This document shows positions 25,501 through 34,157 of a stretch of 64,000 bases of DNA, in pieces. Position 1 is the first letter of the stretch, and each line of letters opens with the position of its first letter. The notes beneath the pieces are model-generated. The model searched no databases. It saw only the letters and a program-made list of their open reading frames with translations, and was not told where the DNA came from. This DNA is from Manduca sexta. Its lineage: Eukaryota; Arthropoda; Insecta; Lepidoptera; Sphingidae. The translations under genes were made by a program, and so were the position numbers. The DNA is taken from positions 8,432,001 through 8,496,000 of the forward strand of contig NC_051130.1 in the NCBI RefSeq assembly GCF_014839805.1, read 5' to 3'.

Positions 25501-27171
25501 ACTCAAAAATTTTCAACAACGAATCATACCTGAATTAACATTTTACGTGCAACTTAACAAAGTTTTAATACCTGTATTCGATCTAATAATAGTACTAAGT
25601 ATATAGATTCATACAATATTTTATGCATAACATAGAGAATATTTAAAGGCGCTCCTTATTCAGATCTTTCTTTTCTGCCAAAATATAAGAGATGAATATG
25701 CTCATGCGCACTTTTATAACACCTGATGTAGTAGGCGTAAAATAGAGACGAGTTATAGATTTATTTATCTATACGTTCATGACGACATAATATGTGTTTT
25801 GCGCTTTCATCTAGTAGCGAAATTGAAAATGATAGAATTTTCTGTTCGCGGCAATAAGAACTCGGAAGACCGTCTAGAAAAAACGTGCCGTGTCTCTTGG
25901 CAGAGGAAACTTAATAAGTATTATATAGAAAATATATCTAGGAACTCGTCAACCAATGTTTATTTCGTCTTCGCAAGGTCCAGAGACGAGGCTGTCAAGA
26001 AGATTGAATATCATCTCCATGTAACTTTGTTTCTTAAGAGGGTTCCTCTTCCTTCCCCCACACTTCCTATCCCCAGATAACCTTATTCAACTTTCCTCCA
26101 GGGCCTTGTTTTTGCTAAGCCGGGGGAATTCAATATCTCATTCGCAGTTGTTGACTGTGGGGTCCGGTACCTGAGTACATGTTTTAGGTAGTAGAAACAG
26201 TTTATAATTTGTAAAAAAGTTACTGTCCAGGGATTGGGAAAGATGCATCGCAATTTAGTTGTATGGTTAACGGAACTCAGACCTTTGATTACGAATTAGT
26301 CTAAGACATTGTTAATGATATTATCATGCTACTAGAGCGGTCCATGTTGGTGAGTAGGTGTTACGTAGACGACTGGTAATATTAAGTATTTTCTCGCTAG
26401 TAGAAATTCAGATTACAGACTTAGATAATACATAACATGGAAATAATCAATAATAAAAAAATGTCTAACATTTTATTCTAAATTTTACCATGTAAACCGT
26501 TTTGGGTTTATAAAAGCCTTTAGAACTACTTATGAAAGTAACAACGCTAATACATAGGGAGGTAAGTAGTAGGTACTTATACCATACCATACACCATCAC
26601 GCATTTTATCCCCGAAGGGGTATGCAGAGGTGTAACCAGGGCACCCACTTTTCGCCAAGTGTGTTCCGTCCCATGATGTGATAGGGGGCGAGCCTATCGC
26701 CATATCGGGCACAAATCCAGACTCCGGGCTGATACTGAGCAGAAAAACTCAATTATCACTTTGCCCGACCCGGGATTCGAACCCAGGACCTCAGAGCTTA
26801 GTAGGTACTTAATTGTTGCTATCAACAATACCTTAGGAAAATACAGATGCTACGTACCTAATATTAGTAAATAATAACTAAGTAAAATAAATAAAATGTG
26901 AAAAATGTTACTACTCATAAACTAAAATTCTTATCGAGATTTGTCTTTATTTCGATATCGAATAAAGCCGGCTTGCCCAGTCGATAGAGCTCGAGCCGGT
27001 AACATGCGCGCGCATCGTTTTAGCAAGACAGAGATAGAAGAATGCTCCATTACCAAGGAGCAGCAGCTTGATGTCCTTTGCAGCTTGGATGCCATCCTCT
27101 TTAAGGTTTTTCTCGATCTGCTTGCTGCGCGCAAGGGCAGCGCGCTCCTCAGCGGACGAAGCGCAGCCCAT
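1416..27171 (-). CDS. Galphao: G protein alpha subunit Go (5' part of gene, two alternative first exons)
   Basis: This is the heterotrimeric G protein alpha subunit of the Go class. It binds and hydrolyses GTP at the inner plasma membrane and couples seven-pass receptors to ion channels and other effectors, mostly in neurons. Five coding exons are visible on the minus strand: alternative first exons 27054-27171 and 21806-21923, then shared exons 10541-10583, 6300-6441 and 1416-1576. All junctions are GT-AG and in phase, and exon sizes 118, 43, 142 and 161 bp fit the Go/Gi gene structure as I recall it. The visible part covers the N-terminal helix, the P-loop (GAGESGKST) and part of the helical domain. 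Switch I, switch II and the Ras-like half lie beyond the left edge, so the gene is incomplete here. Introns are 4-16 kb and full of repeats. Strong identity to insect Go leaves little doubt about the family. Confidence 0.95.
2415..2632 (-). repeat. Retroposon-type dispersed repeat (lepidopteran style)
   Basis: Read on the minus strand, it runs from 'TATTATAAATGCGAAAGTAA', through 'TCTGTTACGCTTTCACGG' and 'GATGAAATTTGGTATA', to a terminal 'GGCCGCGAGCAAACGCTAGT'. This series of blocks is a layout I know as very common in lepidopteran DNA. I cannot place it in a named family from sequence alone. Related tails occur at 18.1, 22.9, 24.7, 29.3, 33.4 and 51.1 kb. Confidence 0.7.
6000..6178. mobile_element. 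Small foldback element (MITE-like)
   Basis: The left end reads GGGCCCTTATTCTGTA and the reverse complement of the right end reads GGGACCTTATTCTCTA, 14 of 16 matching. The element is about 179 bp with no coding capacity and no obvious target-site duplication. It lies 120 bp from the donor of Go exon 3. Confidence 0.6.
6300..6441 (-). CDS. Galphao: Go-alpha exon 3 (helical domain)
   Basis: This 142-bp exon encodes the start of the alpha-helical domain, including [19 protein letters not shown] and the [15 protein letters not shown] stretch, ending at GNKDRE. The acceptor is CAACAG and the donor is G|GTAACT. The first base completes the Lys codon from exon 2. Similarity to insect Go is very high, with a small variable patch (NLGITYGNK) near the end. 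Confidence 0.95.
6442..10540. other. Go-alpha intron 2
   Basis: About 4.1 kb of AT-rich intron. It contains TGACGTCA palindromes near 9421 and 9737 in slightly GC-richer stretches, but no gene or clear repeat that I can support. Confidence 0.55.
10541..10583 (-). CDS. Galphao: Go-alpha exon 2 (P-loop)
   Basis: This 43-bp exon encodes [13 protein letters not shown] plus two bases of the next Lys. With the last base of exon 1 it completes the G1/P-loop motif GAGESGKS that holds the GTP phosphates. The acceptor is TTCTCAG and the donor is AA|GTAAGTAC. Size and phase fit exon 2 of Go/Gi genes. It is too short to be found as an open frame and was located by its conserved motif between splice sites. 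Confidence 0.95.
10918..12080. mobile_element. Non-autonomous DNA transposon with GGGGACCGGACA terminal repeats
   Basis: The 12-bp ends GGGGACCGGACA and TGTCCGGTCCCC are perfect inverted repeats, each flanked by TA (10916-10917 and 12081-12082). The symmetry extends to 16 bp if AATA/TATT is included. The length is 1163 bp. No transposase frame is present. The block TGACGTCACACG occurs near both ends in the same orientation (11110 and 11900). The TA flank suggests a TA target duplication, as in Tc1/mariner-type elements. The superfamily is not proven. Confidence 0.65.
13911..14062. mobile_element. Foldback MITE, 'CAATAAACGATC' family, copy 1
   Basis: Ends CCGTTTTCAATAAATAAT and ATTGTTTATTGAAAACAACGG are inverted. 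The interior has the family landmarks 'AACCAATCAAAA', 'ACATGTAAAA' and 'GAGATTG'. About 152 bp with no coding capacity. Confidence 0.65.
16306..16466. mobile_element. Foldback MITE, 'CAATAAACGATC' family, copy 2
   Basis: One of the clearest copies. It begins CGTTTTCAATAAGCGATC, has 'ATTCCGAGAATGAACCAATC' and 'ATAGATCGATAAAAGC' inside, and ends GATTGAGATCGTTTATTA. About 160 bp. Confidence 0.65.
17356..17545 (-). mobile_element. tRNA-derived SINE, copy A
   Basis: On the minus strand it carries the blocks 'TTTTTCTGCTCAGTATCAG', 'CTATCACACCATGGGAAGG' and 'CCCCTTCGGGGATTAAGG', shared with the copies at 26.6, 42.2 and 42.8 kb. Its tRNA-like head is degraded. Confidence 0.7.
18000..18142 (+). repeat. 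Retroposon-type repeat, 3' part
   Basis: Contains 'TTGATGAAATTTCTATGG' and ends 'GGCGAAACCGCGAGCAAAAG', the tail shared by this repeat class in the window. The front part is decayed. Confidence 0.55.
21806..21923 (-). CDS. Galphao: Go-alpha proximal alternative first coding exon
   Basis: The exon opens with ATG and encodes [18 protein letters not shown], then [21 protein letters not shown] plus one base of Gly40. The donor is G|GTATGG. It carries the same lipidation motif (Gly2, Cys3) and has the same length and phase as the distal exon, so the two must be mutually exclusive 5' exons, each with its own promoter. Drosophila Go is also known to use alternative 5' exons that differ at a few N-terminal residues. 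Here the variants lie 5.2 kb apart. Confidence 0.94.
21924..22380 (-). promoter_or_regulatory. GC-rich 5' region of the proximal Go-alpha first exon
   Basis: The 450 bp upstream of the proximal ATG are much richer in CpG than the AT-rich surroundings. This is the expected place for the 5' UTR and promoter of this isoform. I see no convincing TATA box and cannot fix the start of transcription. Inference from position and composition. Confidence 0.45.
22770..22946 (+). repeat. Retroposon-type repeat ('GATGGCGCTA' subfamily)
   Basis: Starts near AATGGATGGCGCTACCATCG, then 'ATCGCTGCAATAGTG', and ends 'GGGGAAGCTGCGAGCAACAT' followed by CTAGTAT. The same series occurs at 29.3, 33.4, 49.9 and 51.1 kb. 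Confidence 0.65.
24500..24757 (+). repeat. Retroposon-type repeat copy
   Basis: Contains 'AGCTGATTGAAATTTGGCAC', 'ATAGGCTATATTTTATCACG' and the tail 'CACGCGGTCGAAACCATGAC' followed by TAACAGCAAGTAGGT. This matches the general layout of the retroposon class seen elsewhere in the window. Confidence 0.6.
24977..25334. mobile_element. hAT-type non-autonomous element with 8-bp target-site duplication
   Basis: The element begins CAGGGCCGTAGCTA and ends TAGCTACGGCTCTG (inverted, 13 of 14). It is flanked on both sides by a perfect 8-bp direct repeat AATCGGAC (24969-24976 and 25335-25342). An 8-bp duplication with CAG-starting ends is the signature of the hAT superfamily. It is 358 bp, includes a poly-G patch near its left end, and has no transposase. 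Confidence 0.85.
26596..26797 (-). mobile_element. tRNA-derived SINE, copy B
   Basis: On the minus strand the head contains GTCCTGGGTTCGAATCCCG, an excellent match to the RNA polymerase III B box of tRNA genes. The body follows with 'TCTGCTCAGTATCAGCCCGG', 'GATATGGCGATAGGCTCGCC', 'CATCATGGGACGGAACACAC' and 'CCCCTTCGGGGATAAAATGC'. This is the best-preserved copy in the window. Confidence 0.8.
27054..27171 (-). CDS. Galphao: Go-alpha distal alternative first coding exon
   Basis: The exon opens with ATG and encodes [18 protein letters not shown], then [21 protein letters not shown] plus the first base of the next Gly codon. The donor is G|GTAATGG. Gly2 and Cys3 are the expected myristoylation and palmitoylation sites. 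It is 118 bp, the same as the proximal first exon, and joins exon 2 in the same phase. It differs from the proximal exon at seven residues (A4S, A12L, L17Q, R20K, S31A and similar, read by eye). An in-frame read-through past the donor has no Go similarity. Confidence 0.93.
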
Positions 27172-27590
27172 GGCGATAGCGCGCACGGCCTGGCTCGCTA
27201 CGCGCGGCAGCGCCGTGCCCCTCGCATGCTCCCGGCCCGTCGTCGCGCGCAGATAGCGCCACGCACGCGCTCGCTCGCGCACGCGTGCTCCGGGACGAGT
27301 GGGACACGCGACAAGCGCTTCAGCGCCACGACACCACGATATAGCCGCCTGCCGACCGGCTAAGCCACACGCGCAACCGCTTCGACGTGGCGGCTACGGC
27401 GACTCAAAAACCGGGATCACAGGCCGGCCTGGAGTAGGTGGCGTCTCGTTGTGGGCTCGAGTACGAATGACGGATCGCGCAACCCTCTCGCGCCGCCCAT
27501 ACTGCGCAAACTCTCTGTCGCCCTCCTCACACCTAATGGTTTCCTCCCTCTGCCTCCCTGACACACAAATTATTACACCCTGAGAGGACC
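27172..27590 (-). promoter_or_regulatory. GC-rich 5' region of the distal Go-alpha first exon
   Basis: About 420 bp upstream of the distal ATG are strongly GC- and CpG-rich against an AT-rich background, with no TATA box that I can support. This is the likely promoter and 5' UTR for the upstream Go isoform. The frames that cross it look like products of base composition. Confidence 0.45.
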
Positions 27591-28663
27591 TTGCAAGTTT
27601 TCTCTGACCAGATTATTAACGACAAACCACTTAGTAAAATAAATGTTTATCATAAGTTTTGAGACAGCCGCCGACATTACTGTATGTTTATAATTATATC
27701 TACATATTTCTTAATTATAAAGTTATATTACCTACGTAAATACTTTTATAATTAAAAAAGAATAGACCTTCTGGAAAGGTTCTACTGCACGTAATAGGTA
27801 TATTATAATCTTTAGGTACCTCATACAACGTACTACATGGATAATAAGTAAAGTGAAATTTTAGATACGAAATCGAAAACGTAGGTTTCATAATATTATG
27901 TTCCTGATGTTGATGACGTCAATCCTTGATACTTAAAAAATAAATATAAATTAAATAGAACATTGGAATACTTGTGAATGTCGTAATATAACTGACGACG
28001 AAACAGGATTTCTAGGCTGAGTTCACATTGTTCAAATTCCTTCTTAATCCTAAATCAAAGAAGAATATTACAGAAGCAAACCGAAAATTTCATGCAGGTA
28101 GTTTAAATAATTTTATACAAGCATATATATACAAATTTCTATCTACTTGTCTTGAATCCAGAAGAGCAACGTACAGCATAGGGCATGGGCACTGGAACTA
28201 CTTAATATTTTTTTGCAATAAATAATTTAATCTATTACCTAAGGCAATAGGCGTAGATATTACTTTTGTATAAGTAACTGGTTTTTGGATGGGCATATAC
28301 CTACCTATATTTTATCAGATCAAATACGAAAATTGTTCGCAGGAATTGCGGCCATTCAACTGGAATTTCTAAATGCATGCATTTATATCAGTTGAACACA
28401 AATAATAATGAAATATACATCCATTTAAAACTTGTAATATAAACTGAATGAAATAAATAATATCGTGTCTGAATTCAGAATGCCATTCCGGATGTATTGT
28501 ATTTAAGTCCAGCCAAAACGAATGACGTAACCATTGCGGTTTATATTTAAAATGTTGCCAGACTATGTTTTTAGTACAGTATTTCGTATTATTGATGGGT
28601 CACCTATACAACTCCTCATTTGAAGATCTTCACAAACAATAGTCGTTTATAGCGAGTAAGCGC

Positions 28664-28820
28664 AGTTTTCAATAAACAATCCATATCGATTTTTTCGATC
28701 TCTCCCGAGAACGTACCAATCAAAAAAAGTTTTTTTTTGACATGTTTCCAAAATGACTTATTTTGATTGGTTCATTCTCAGGATCGACTCAAAGCTTAAG
28801 ATTGGAATTATGGAAATGGA
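28664..28820. mobile_element. Foldback MITE, 'CAATAAACGATC' family, copy 3
   Basis: Begins AGTTTTCAATAAACAATCC. The interior has 'CGAGAACGTACCAATCAAAA', 'GACATGTTTCCAAAATGACT' and 'GATTGGTTCATTCTCAGGAT'. The right end is decayed. Confidence 0.55.
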
Positions 28821-29139
28821 ACTTTAAAAGAAAATAACTAAATACCTCACTTCTATCAGTGTTTTATTTTATTAATGTTTATTCTATCAGTGTTTTATTA
28901 ATAAATGTATACACTAACAGAACTAGTCAAAGTCTTCCGACCATTTTTCCCTGTGATGGAAAGTTCTTACAAACGTGTTTACTTTTTATTGTTCTTGAAG
29001 TCATTTTGTTTTTCTTTTTATTTTGTGGTATGCATATTATAGAACTCTCTTCGTGAAAGAGGATTTATGTGCCTTTATTATTATTTTATTTTTGTCTAAT
29101 TAATTTAATTAAGTAATATAGATAACCGTTTTCACAGGC

Positions 29140-29375
29140 GGAATGTACGGATGTGGATGCAATTTTGCACACAGGTAAATCATGTTCTGAATTAACACAT
29201 AGGTTACTTTTTGTTACTGTAATTTACACCCATATAGAATAATTGAATTTTTAAACCATTTTTTTTTACATCGATAGCTCTAGCGTCGTACTGGTGGCGC
29301 TATGAATCGCTACAGTGTTTTTGGGACTTGTAGCGGGAAATGTTTTTCGCGTAGTTGCAGTTGCAACCAACAATT
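29140..29375 (+). repeat. Retroposon-type repeat ('GATGGCGCTA' subfamily)
   Basis: Contains 'GGATGTGGATGCAATTTTGC', 'TACTGGTGGCGCTATGAATC', 'GCTACAGTGTTTTTGGGACT' and 'TGTAGCGGGAAATGTTTTTC', followed by a decayed tail. Confidence 0.65.
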
Positions 29376-29941
29376 ATATTTGCATGTTATAGGCCATAGT
29401 ACCAAATTCTTCCACTTGAGGCCGTAAACTTTATTTTACAATTCTTTGGGATTCTCTTCGTTGAGGTCGTGGCTAGATGTACCTAAAAAACCTAATTGAT
29501 TATTTCTGAATTAGGGCGACATTCTTTTTCTTTAATACAAATGAACATTAAATTATTTATTCTCTAAAAAAAAGAATAGTAGTTAGTCCATGCCCTTTAC
29601 ATTTGCGTATTTCATTTTTATATTATACAGGTAACACTGATTGTTTATCAGCATAAACATACGACGGCAGTCATCAGCGCCTTTGGTCAGCGCACAAAAT
29701 ATAAACGTCAATCTGAGTCAATCTCTATTTATTGGTCCACTTTAAAACTTCTATTGTAACAATTTGAAATCTATATAAACTAAACAATTTAACATCTATT
29801 GTAAGTACTTTGTTATTTAAGTAACAAAATAAATTATATTTGCCGTAACTTATTGAATTGATTTCTTTTAGATAAGAGGAAACTGACAAACCTCAACCGG
29901 TATTTCATTGTATTCATTATCTCAAAGATTTGACTGTTAAT

Positions 29942-31702
29942 ATGGATTCGGACACAGAATCAGATGAGGGTTCAACGCAAATGCGCGGGATACCGGGCAC
30001 TATCATACTTATTAACATTTTCGATCCCAAGTCGCAGAAATCGGCGATACAGGCGCATGTCGCAACATGTCTGCTAATACGTCATTACCTAAGGACACAA
30101 AGTTCACACTACATAGGAATATATTTATACGGGACTGATGATGATAGTACATCAATATTTGCAACAAAAAGCATAAAGGAAATTTTTCCTTTATGTTCGC
30201 CGACATTGGATGATTATAAGAAACTTGAAGAAACAGATGTGAACAGCATTAAGCAGTCTAAAGACTTGGTGCTTTCCGAGGTTTTAGCCCAATGCAGCAA
30301 AGCATTTTTAGCTTGTAAGAAAACACTCTCAAGTCGCACAATTGTAATGTTGACTTCACTTGATCAACTTCCAGCCGAAGATGATCAAGAACCAACATTG
30401 GAAAATGTTCATGAGATATTCCGTTCAGATATCCAAATCAAAATTATTAACATAAGCAAATCCAATTATGAAATTGATCAGTTCTATAAAGACTTTGTAA
30501 GCGAAGCCAATAAAGATCAAGATGTTGCCTTACCCGAACCCATTTGGGATTCTGAAAAGATAAAAGATAAATTGATAATGCAGTCCGATAGGCATTTAAC
30601 AATATCACAGCTACCTTTTGAAATAGGTAAGGATATAACAATGGGTGTAAAAATCTATAAATTTTTGAAAAGTCAGACAAATCCTAAAACTACATATGTA
30701 CATAAAGAAACTAGTGCAAGTATTACCAGTTCAATAAAAACTATGAAAGAAATCATAATGGATGTTGATCAGGATCAAGAACAAGAAATAAAGCAAGTAC
30801 CTGCGGTCAAAACAGAGATTCTGCATGGCCAAGATTTCGGTACAGAAAAAGTTGAATTCACTGATACTGAAATGAAGATGATGAAGAATCCCTTTGGAGG
30901 AAACAGCTTAAAACTACTAGGGTTTAAACCTGCTAACATACTACAGAAAGAAAAATGGTATATAGATAATTGTTATTTCCTATTTCCCAGTGAAGAAAAG
31001 ATAGAAGGTTCAACAATTGCATTTAAAGCACTATATCAAGCATGTGTTGAAGAGAATGTAGTGGCTATCTGTGCACTGCGTGCAAGGGTAAATGCCAGAC
31101 CAAGGCTAGTTGCACTTTCTCCAAGCACTCAACCATTTGGCATAAATGTAGATGTGGGATTTGATGTCATAATAATTCCATTTGTGGAAAATTTGCGGGA
31201 ACTTCCTGTTGTAGACGAAATGACTGAAGATATTAAAATAACAAGTAATCAAAGAGAATTTATGTATGATATTGTAAATTCTCTCAAGTTTGAATACAAG
31301 CCAGAAATGTTTGAAAATCCAGTTCTAGAATCAAAGTATAGAATTATTGAAGCCAAAGCGCTACAGGACTCTCAAGTTGCTGAAATACATGATACAACAA
31401 AACCAAATGAGAAAATTTTTGAGCACATTGATGATGATAAGTTTTATAATTTATTTGGACCTTTTGGAGCAGTAGCCACTAAAAGAGTAAATGAGTCTAA
31501 AGCTTCCAGTTCTGGCCAGAAAAAATCCAAAACAGATGAAATTGATCAAGATAAGTTAAGGGAAAATATTAAAAACAAGAAAGTCGAAAAGACATATAAT
31601 GTGGACCAATTGAAACAAATATTAAAAAGTTTAAATATTTCTGTCCAAAAGAAAAAGAAAGATGAGCTTGTTAAACTTGTTTATGAACATTATATTTTGT
31701 AA
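29942..31702 (+). CDS. Ku70: Ku70, DNA end-binding subunit (XRCC6)
   Basis: Ku70 pairs with Ku80 to form a ring that threads onto double-strand DNA ends. It starts non-homologous end joining and also acts at telomeres. The 586-residue frame (human 609) is uninterrupted, so the gene is a single exon. Visible parts are an acidic N-terminus, a von Willebrand A-like domain (about 20-190, with 'IGIYLYGTDDDST'), the Ku core beta-barrel (about 215-430, with 'SQLPFEIGKDITMGVKIYKF' and 'LLGFKPANIL'), the C-terminal arm ('FENPVLESKYR'), a basic linker ('SGQKKSKTDE') and a SAP domain in the last 33 residues ('VDQLKQILKSLNISVQKKKK'). I chose the ATG at 29942; the frame is open 12 bp upstream but without an ATG. 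The stop lies 116 bp from that of TM2D3. Confidence 0.95.
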   Translation: MDSDTESDEGSTQMRGIPGTIILINIFDPKSQKSAIQAHVATCLLIRHYLRTQSSHYIGIYLYGTDDDSTSIFATKSIKEIFPLCSPTLDDYKKLEETDVNSIKQSKDLVLSEVLAQCSKAFLACKKTLSSRTIVMLTSLDQLPAEDDQEPTLENVHEIFRSDIQIKIINISKSNYEIDQFYKDFVSEANKDQDVALPEPIWDSEKIKDKLIMQSDRHLTISQLPFEIGKDITMGVKIYKFLKSQTNPKTTYVHKETSASITSSIKTMKEIIMDVDQDQEQEIKQVPAVKTEILHGQDFGTEKVEFTDTEMKMMKNPFGGNSLKLLGFKPANILQKEKWYIDNCYFLFPSEEKIEGSTIAFKALYQACVEENVVAICALRARVNARPRLVALSPSTQPFGINVDVGFDVIIIPFVENLRELPVVDEMTEDIKITSNQREFMYDIVNSLKFEYKPEMFENPVLESKYRIIEAKALQDSQVAEIHDTTKPNEKIFEHIDDDKFYNLFGPFGAVATKRVNESKASSSGQKKSKTDEIDQDKLRENIKNKKVEKTYNVDQLKQILKSLNISVQKKKKDELVKLVYEHYIL

Positions 31703-31818
31703 AATGCACACTATATTATAATATTAGTAATATTTTTGTACTAATTAAACAAATTTTTTATATAACAGACTTTTATTATCAGCAACACAAATCAAACATA
31801 CATTAAGATTCCCATGAA
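31703..31818. terminator. Shared 3' ends of Ku70 and TM2D3
   Basis: Only 116 bp separate the two facing stop codons. A plus-strand ATTAAA (about 31744) and a minus-strand AATAAA (in GATAATAAAAG, about 31770-31780) are candidate poly(A) signals, so the two transcripts probably overlap at their 3' ends. Confidence 0.5.
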
Positions 31819-32948
31819 TTAAATATAAAGTGATCCATCAGCTGGTCCTAGGTGATGTATTCCTATCAGAAGAGCATCTACTAAGGTCCATACTCCTAGT
31901 CCCCCAAAACTGAATAGTTTTCCAATGCCTTCTTGCCAGTGGCCCAGATAAAATCTATCAGCACCGAAACCTCCAAGGGTTAAGGCAAGAATTAGTGCAG
32001 TGCCCCAGCGAGTTCCTGATGTCCAAGAACACCTAATTTTCTTTAGAAATCTCCTTCTACCCAGGCATATGACTTCATCTGACACTGTGCAGTTGGTTCT
32101 GAAATAAATTCATGAAATTAAGTGTTGTGCAAATAAAAATTATTATTGTGAAGTAATTTTAAGCTTGTACTTACAAATAATACTTTAATGGTGATGCTAA
32201 TGAATTGCAATTTGCTTTTTGATCACATCTATGCTCCCATTTGTCTGTTTGGTAACAAAATCGACACATAGCGGTTCTGTTAAATACTTTTGAACCCTGA
32301 AACAAAAATAATGATTACAAACTAAATACAAGAATATATTATATAAAACAATGATTGGAAGAGGATCTATGAATAAATATATTTTTTTATTTCTTCAATA
32401 CATAGAATCACTTCAATAAAGTCCATATTTTATTGATTAATGCTACAATTTAATAACAATATATTAAAAGGAATATTTACAGCAACTTAATGGTGTACTT
32501 TTACCAAGTAATTCTAAGTTAAGGTGATTACTTACATTACACACAATCTTTGGTTGTACATTACAAGTATAATTATAGAAGCCTCCGTAACGGCAGTCTA
32601 TGCCTCGCTCACAAGTGATGCATGGGTATTGTAGACTGGAGCACTCCATGACATTTTCTTGATCTCCAGAAGGACAATTTTTCAAATACTCTTCATTTTC
32701 ACTAAAGCTGAGACCTTTGTCGTTCGAATCCTCTTTTATTTTGCTTTCTTTACTGTGTATATCCATGTTGTTATAAGCTATCAATAATAAAGTAAATTAG
32801 TTCTTGCAGCATTATTTCATTATTCATACATGGATGTATTGAATCAATACTCACCCATGTCTGTTACGTGAATAGTATTAAATATAACTAAAAGAACTAA
32901 AACTAAACAGTCTCTTATACTAATTCTCAACGGAAGAGTTCGCGGCAT
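31819..32948 (-). CDS. amx: TM2 domain-containing protein 3 (almondex orthologue)
   Basis: This is a two-pass membrane protein. The Drosophila orthologue almondex supports Notch signalling and the human one is TM2D3. Four exons join in frame: 32855-32948, 32536-32777, 32175-32296 and 31819-32098, giving 245 residues (human about 247). Exon 1 encodes a signal peptide (MPRTLPLRISIRD, then a Leu/Val-rich core). The ectodomain has many Cys (CITCERGIDCRYGG, 'MCRFCYQTDKWEHRC', 'NCTVSDEVICLG'). The TM2 domain follows with 'LGGFGADRFYLGHWQEGIG' and a second helix 'GVWTLVDALLIGI', ending PADGSLYI, the exact C-terminus typical of TM2D3. The DRF motif between the two helices is intact. Splice sites are canonical (G|GTGAG, AAT|GTAAG, TT|GTAAG). 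Confidence 0.93.
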
Positions 32949-33777
32949 TTTGAAATTATAACATAATAATATTTTTCACAAAATGTAAGTTTGTTTTACT
33001 TTTTAATGATAAATGTCAGAGGAATAAATGTCACTGTCAAGAGTGACAGTCGACTTTTATTTTTTTATATGTCCGTGCAGACGTCAAGCCTTTCAGCCGG
33101 TTGCTGGTTTTTCGACCATACTGTTGGTCTTACGTGCAGACTGATCTTGTTTGATAAGACAGATTTGTTTCATAGAAAACACAGAAACTCAGGTTGGTAT
33201 ATTTCAATCAAAAAAGGTAGCCGACGCCAGTATCTAGCAATGTTTGGATGTTTGTTAGCAGTAAGAACTGAACCGATTTATTTATTTAACACACGGATAG
33301 ACCATATCCTGACGTTTGGCTTTAATAGAAAGGTTGACAATTTGCTCTCATGGGAATTAGCGATTTTTTTAGTATTAGATTGTTTAAGTAGATGGCACTA
33401 GCACCATGGTGTTTTAGGGACTTTAGCGGCAAAGCTGTTTCATATAGGCGAGACCGCGAGCTGCACTTATACTATGTATATATTATATACCAATTAGCAA
33501 TAGTCTAATAGTTTTATTAAAACTGCAAATATCGAAGTAATCACAAGTTTATTTATAAGGCTTAACAAAAAAAAAACACTTTTATATTCTATTATTTTAT
33601 AACTTCATTCTGCATACTATAAATGTTACTTATTACAACAATCAACATACACATAAACATATAATAAATTAAAACTATATATAACAGGTATAGTTGAGGA
33701 AAATAACATGTATTATGTACACAGATTTATGCCATACTTCAACTGTTGCATATTATATTTCCTTACCATATTGTTTG
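32949..33777. other. Intergenic region upstream of TM2D3
   Basis: AT-rich. The TM2D3 promoter should lie just right of 32948. A retroposon fragment lies at 33380-33468. The frame at 32991-33401 lacks homology and coding bias. Confidence 0.5.
33380..33468 (+). repeat. Retroposon-type repeat ('GATGGCGCTA' subfamily), 3' fragment
   Basis: Reads 'AGTAGATGGCACTAGCACCA', then 'TGTTTTAGGGACTTTAGCGG', and ends 'GGCGAGACCGCGAGCTGCAC'. A clear relative of the copies at 22.8, 29.3 and 51.1 kb. Confidence 0.65.
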
Positions 33778-34157
33778 CTACAAAAAGATGTTTTGGGAAT
33801 TTGAATCTCTGGAAAAGCTATCCAAGCCAAATGGCTTCCTACTATCATTTTCCTTAGACATTTCTGTAATCGTAGACAAATCAGGAACAGCACATGTTAT
33901 GGGAAATATCTCATTCAAATTCGCTCCACAACCACCCGTATTGGAATTTGGAGGTGAGACAATGTTAGTGTTAGTGGTTTCCTCTTCGCTAAGCAGATAC
34001 CACCGTGAAGGAAGCGCCGGTACTCTTGGCTGCGCAGGCGCCTCGTCAGACAAATCCTCAGTGATAAGACTACTGTTTAAAATTTCATCATGAGCAGGAC
34101 TTTTGAAAATTGCTTCATTGTTATTTCCACTGGTGTAGGTTTGAATACACTCCACAT
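33778..34157 (-). CDS. Unidentified basic protein with KEN motif, last exon
   Basis: Terminal exon of the gene whose main exon is 34278-35794. The acceptor TTTTCAG|AT joins the donor AATA|GTAAGT in phase, giving 126 residues to a TAG stop. Low-complexity, acidic and Ser/Pro-containing, it includes 'ALPSRWYLLSEEETTNTN' and ends 'SRKPFGLDSFSRDSNSQN' plus IFL. Just before that lies SKENDS, a KEN box (near 33850), which in cell-cycle proteins marks destruction by APC/C. I do not recognise the family. Confidence 0.7.

Larger units (their letters stand above)
22381..27053. other. Region between the two Go-alpha first exons
   Basis: About 4.7 kb that is intronic for the distal isoform and upstream DNA for the proximal one. 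It holds two retroposon-type repeats (22770-22946 and 24500-24757), a hAT-type element (24977-25334) and a SINE (26596-26797). A 93-residue frame at 25799-26080 has no recognisable homology or splice context. Confidence 0.55.
27591..29941. other. Intergenic region between Go-alpha and Ku70
   Basis: About 2.3 kb between divergent genes. It is AT-rich and holds a foldback MITE copy (28664-28820) and a retroposon copy (29140-29375). A TGACGTCA palindrome lies near 27914. No coding region is seen. Confidence 0.6.

Noticed and set aside
25799..26080. 93-residue frame in the region between the Go first exons
   Set aside because: No recognisable domain, no splice context and no coding bias. Length alone is not evidence.
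26771..26797. tRNA gene suggested by a strong B box
   Set aside because: There is no cloverleaf. The B box is the head of a SINE whose body is shared with three other copies.
26941..27583. Long frames on both strands across the GC-rich Go first-exon region
   Set aside because: High GC removes stop codons. Only the minus-strand 118-bp exon has conserved sequence and a splice site.
29930..29941. Upstream TTG start for Ku70
   Set aside because: Non-ATG starts are not expected here. The first ATG (29942) gives a normal Ku70 N-terminus.
32991..33401. 136-residue frame upstream of TM2D3
   Set aside because: It runs into the retroposon fragment at 33380, lacks homology, and its start is in the likely TM2D3 promoter.
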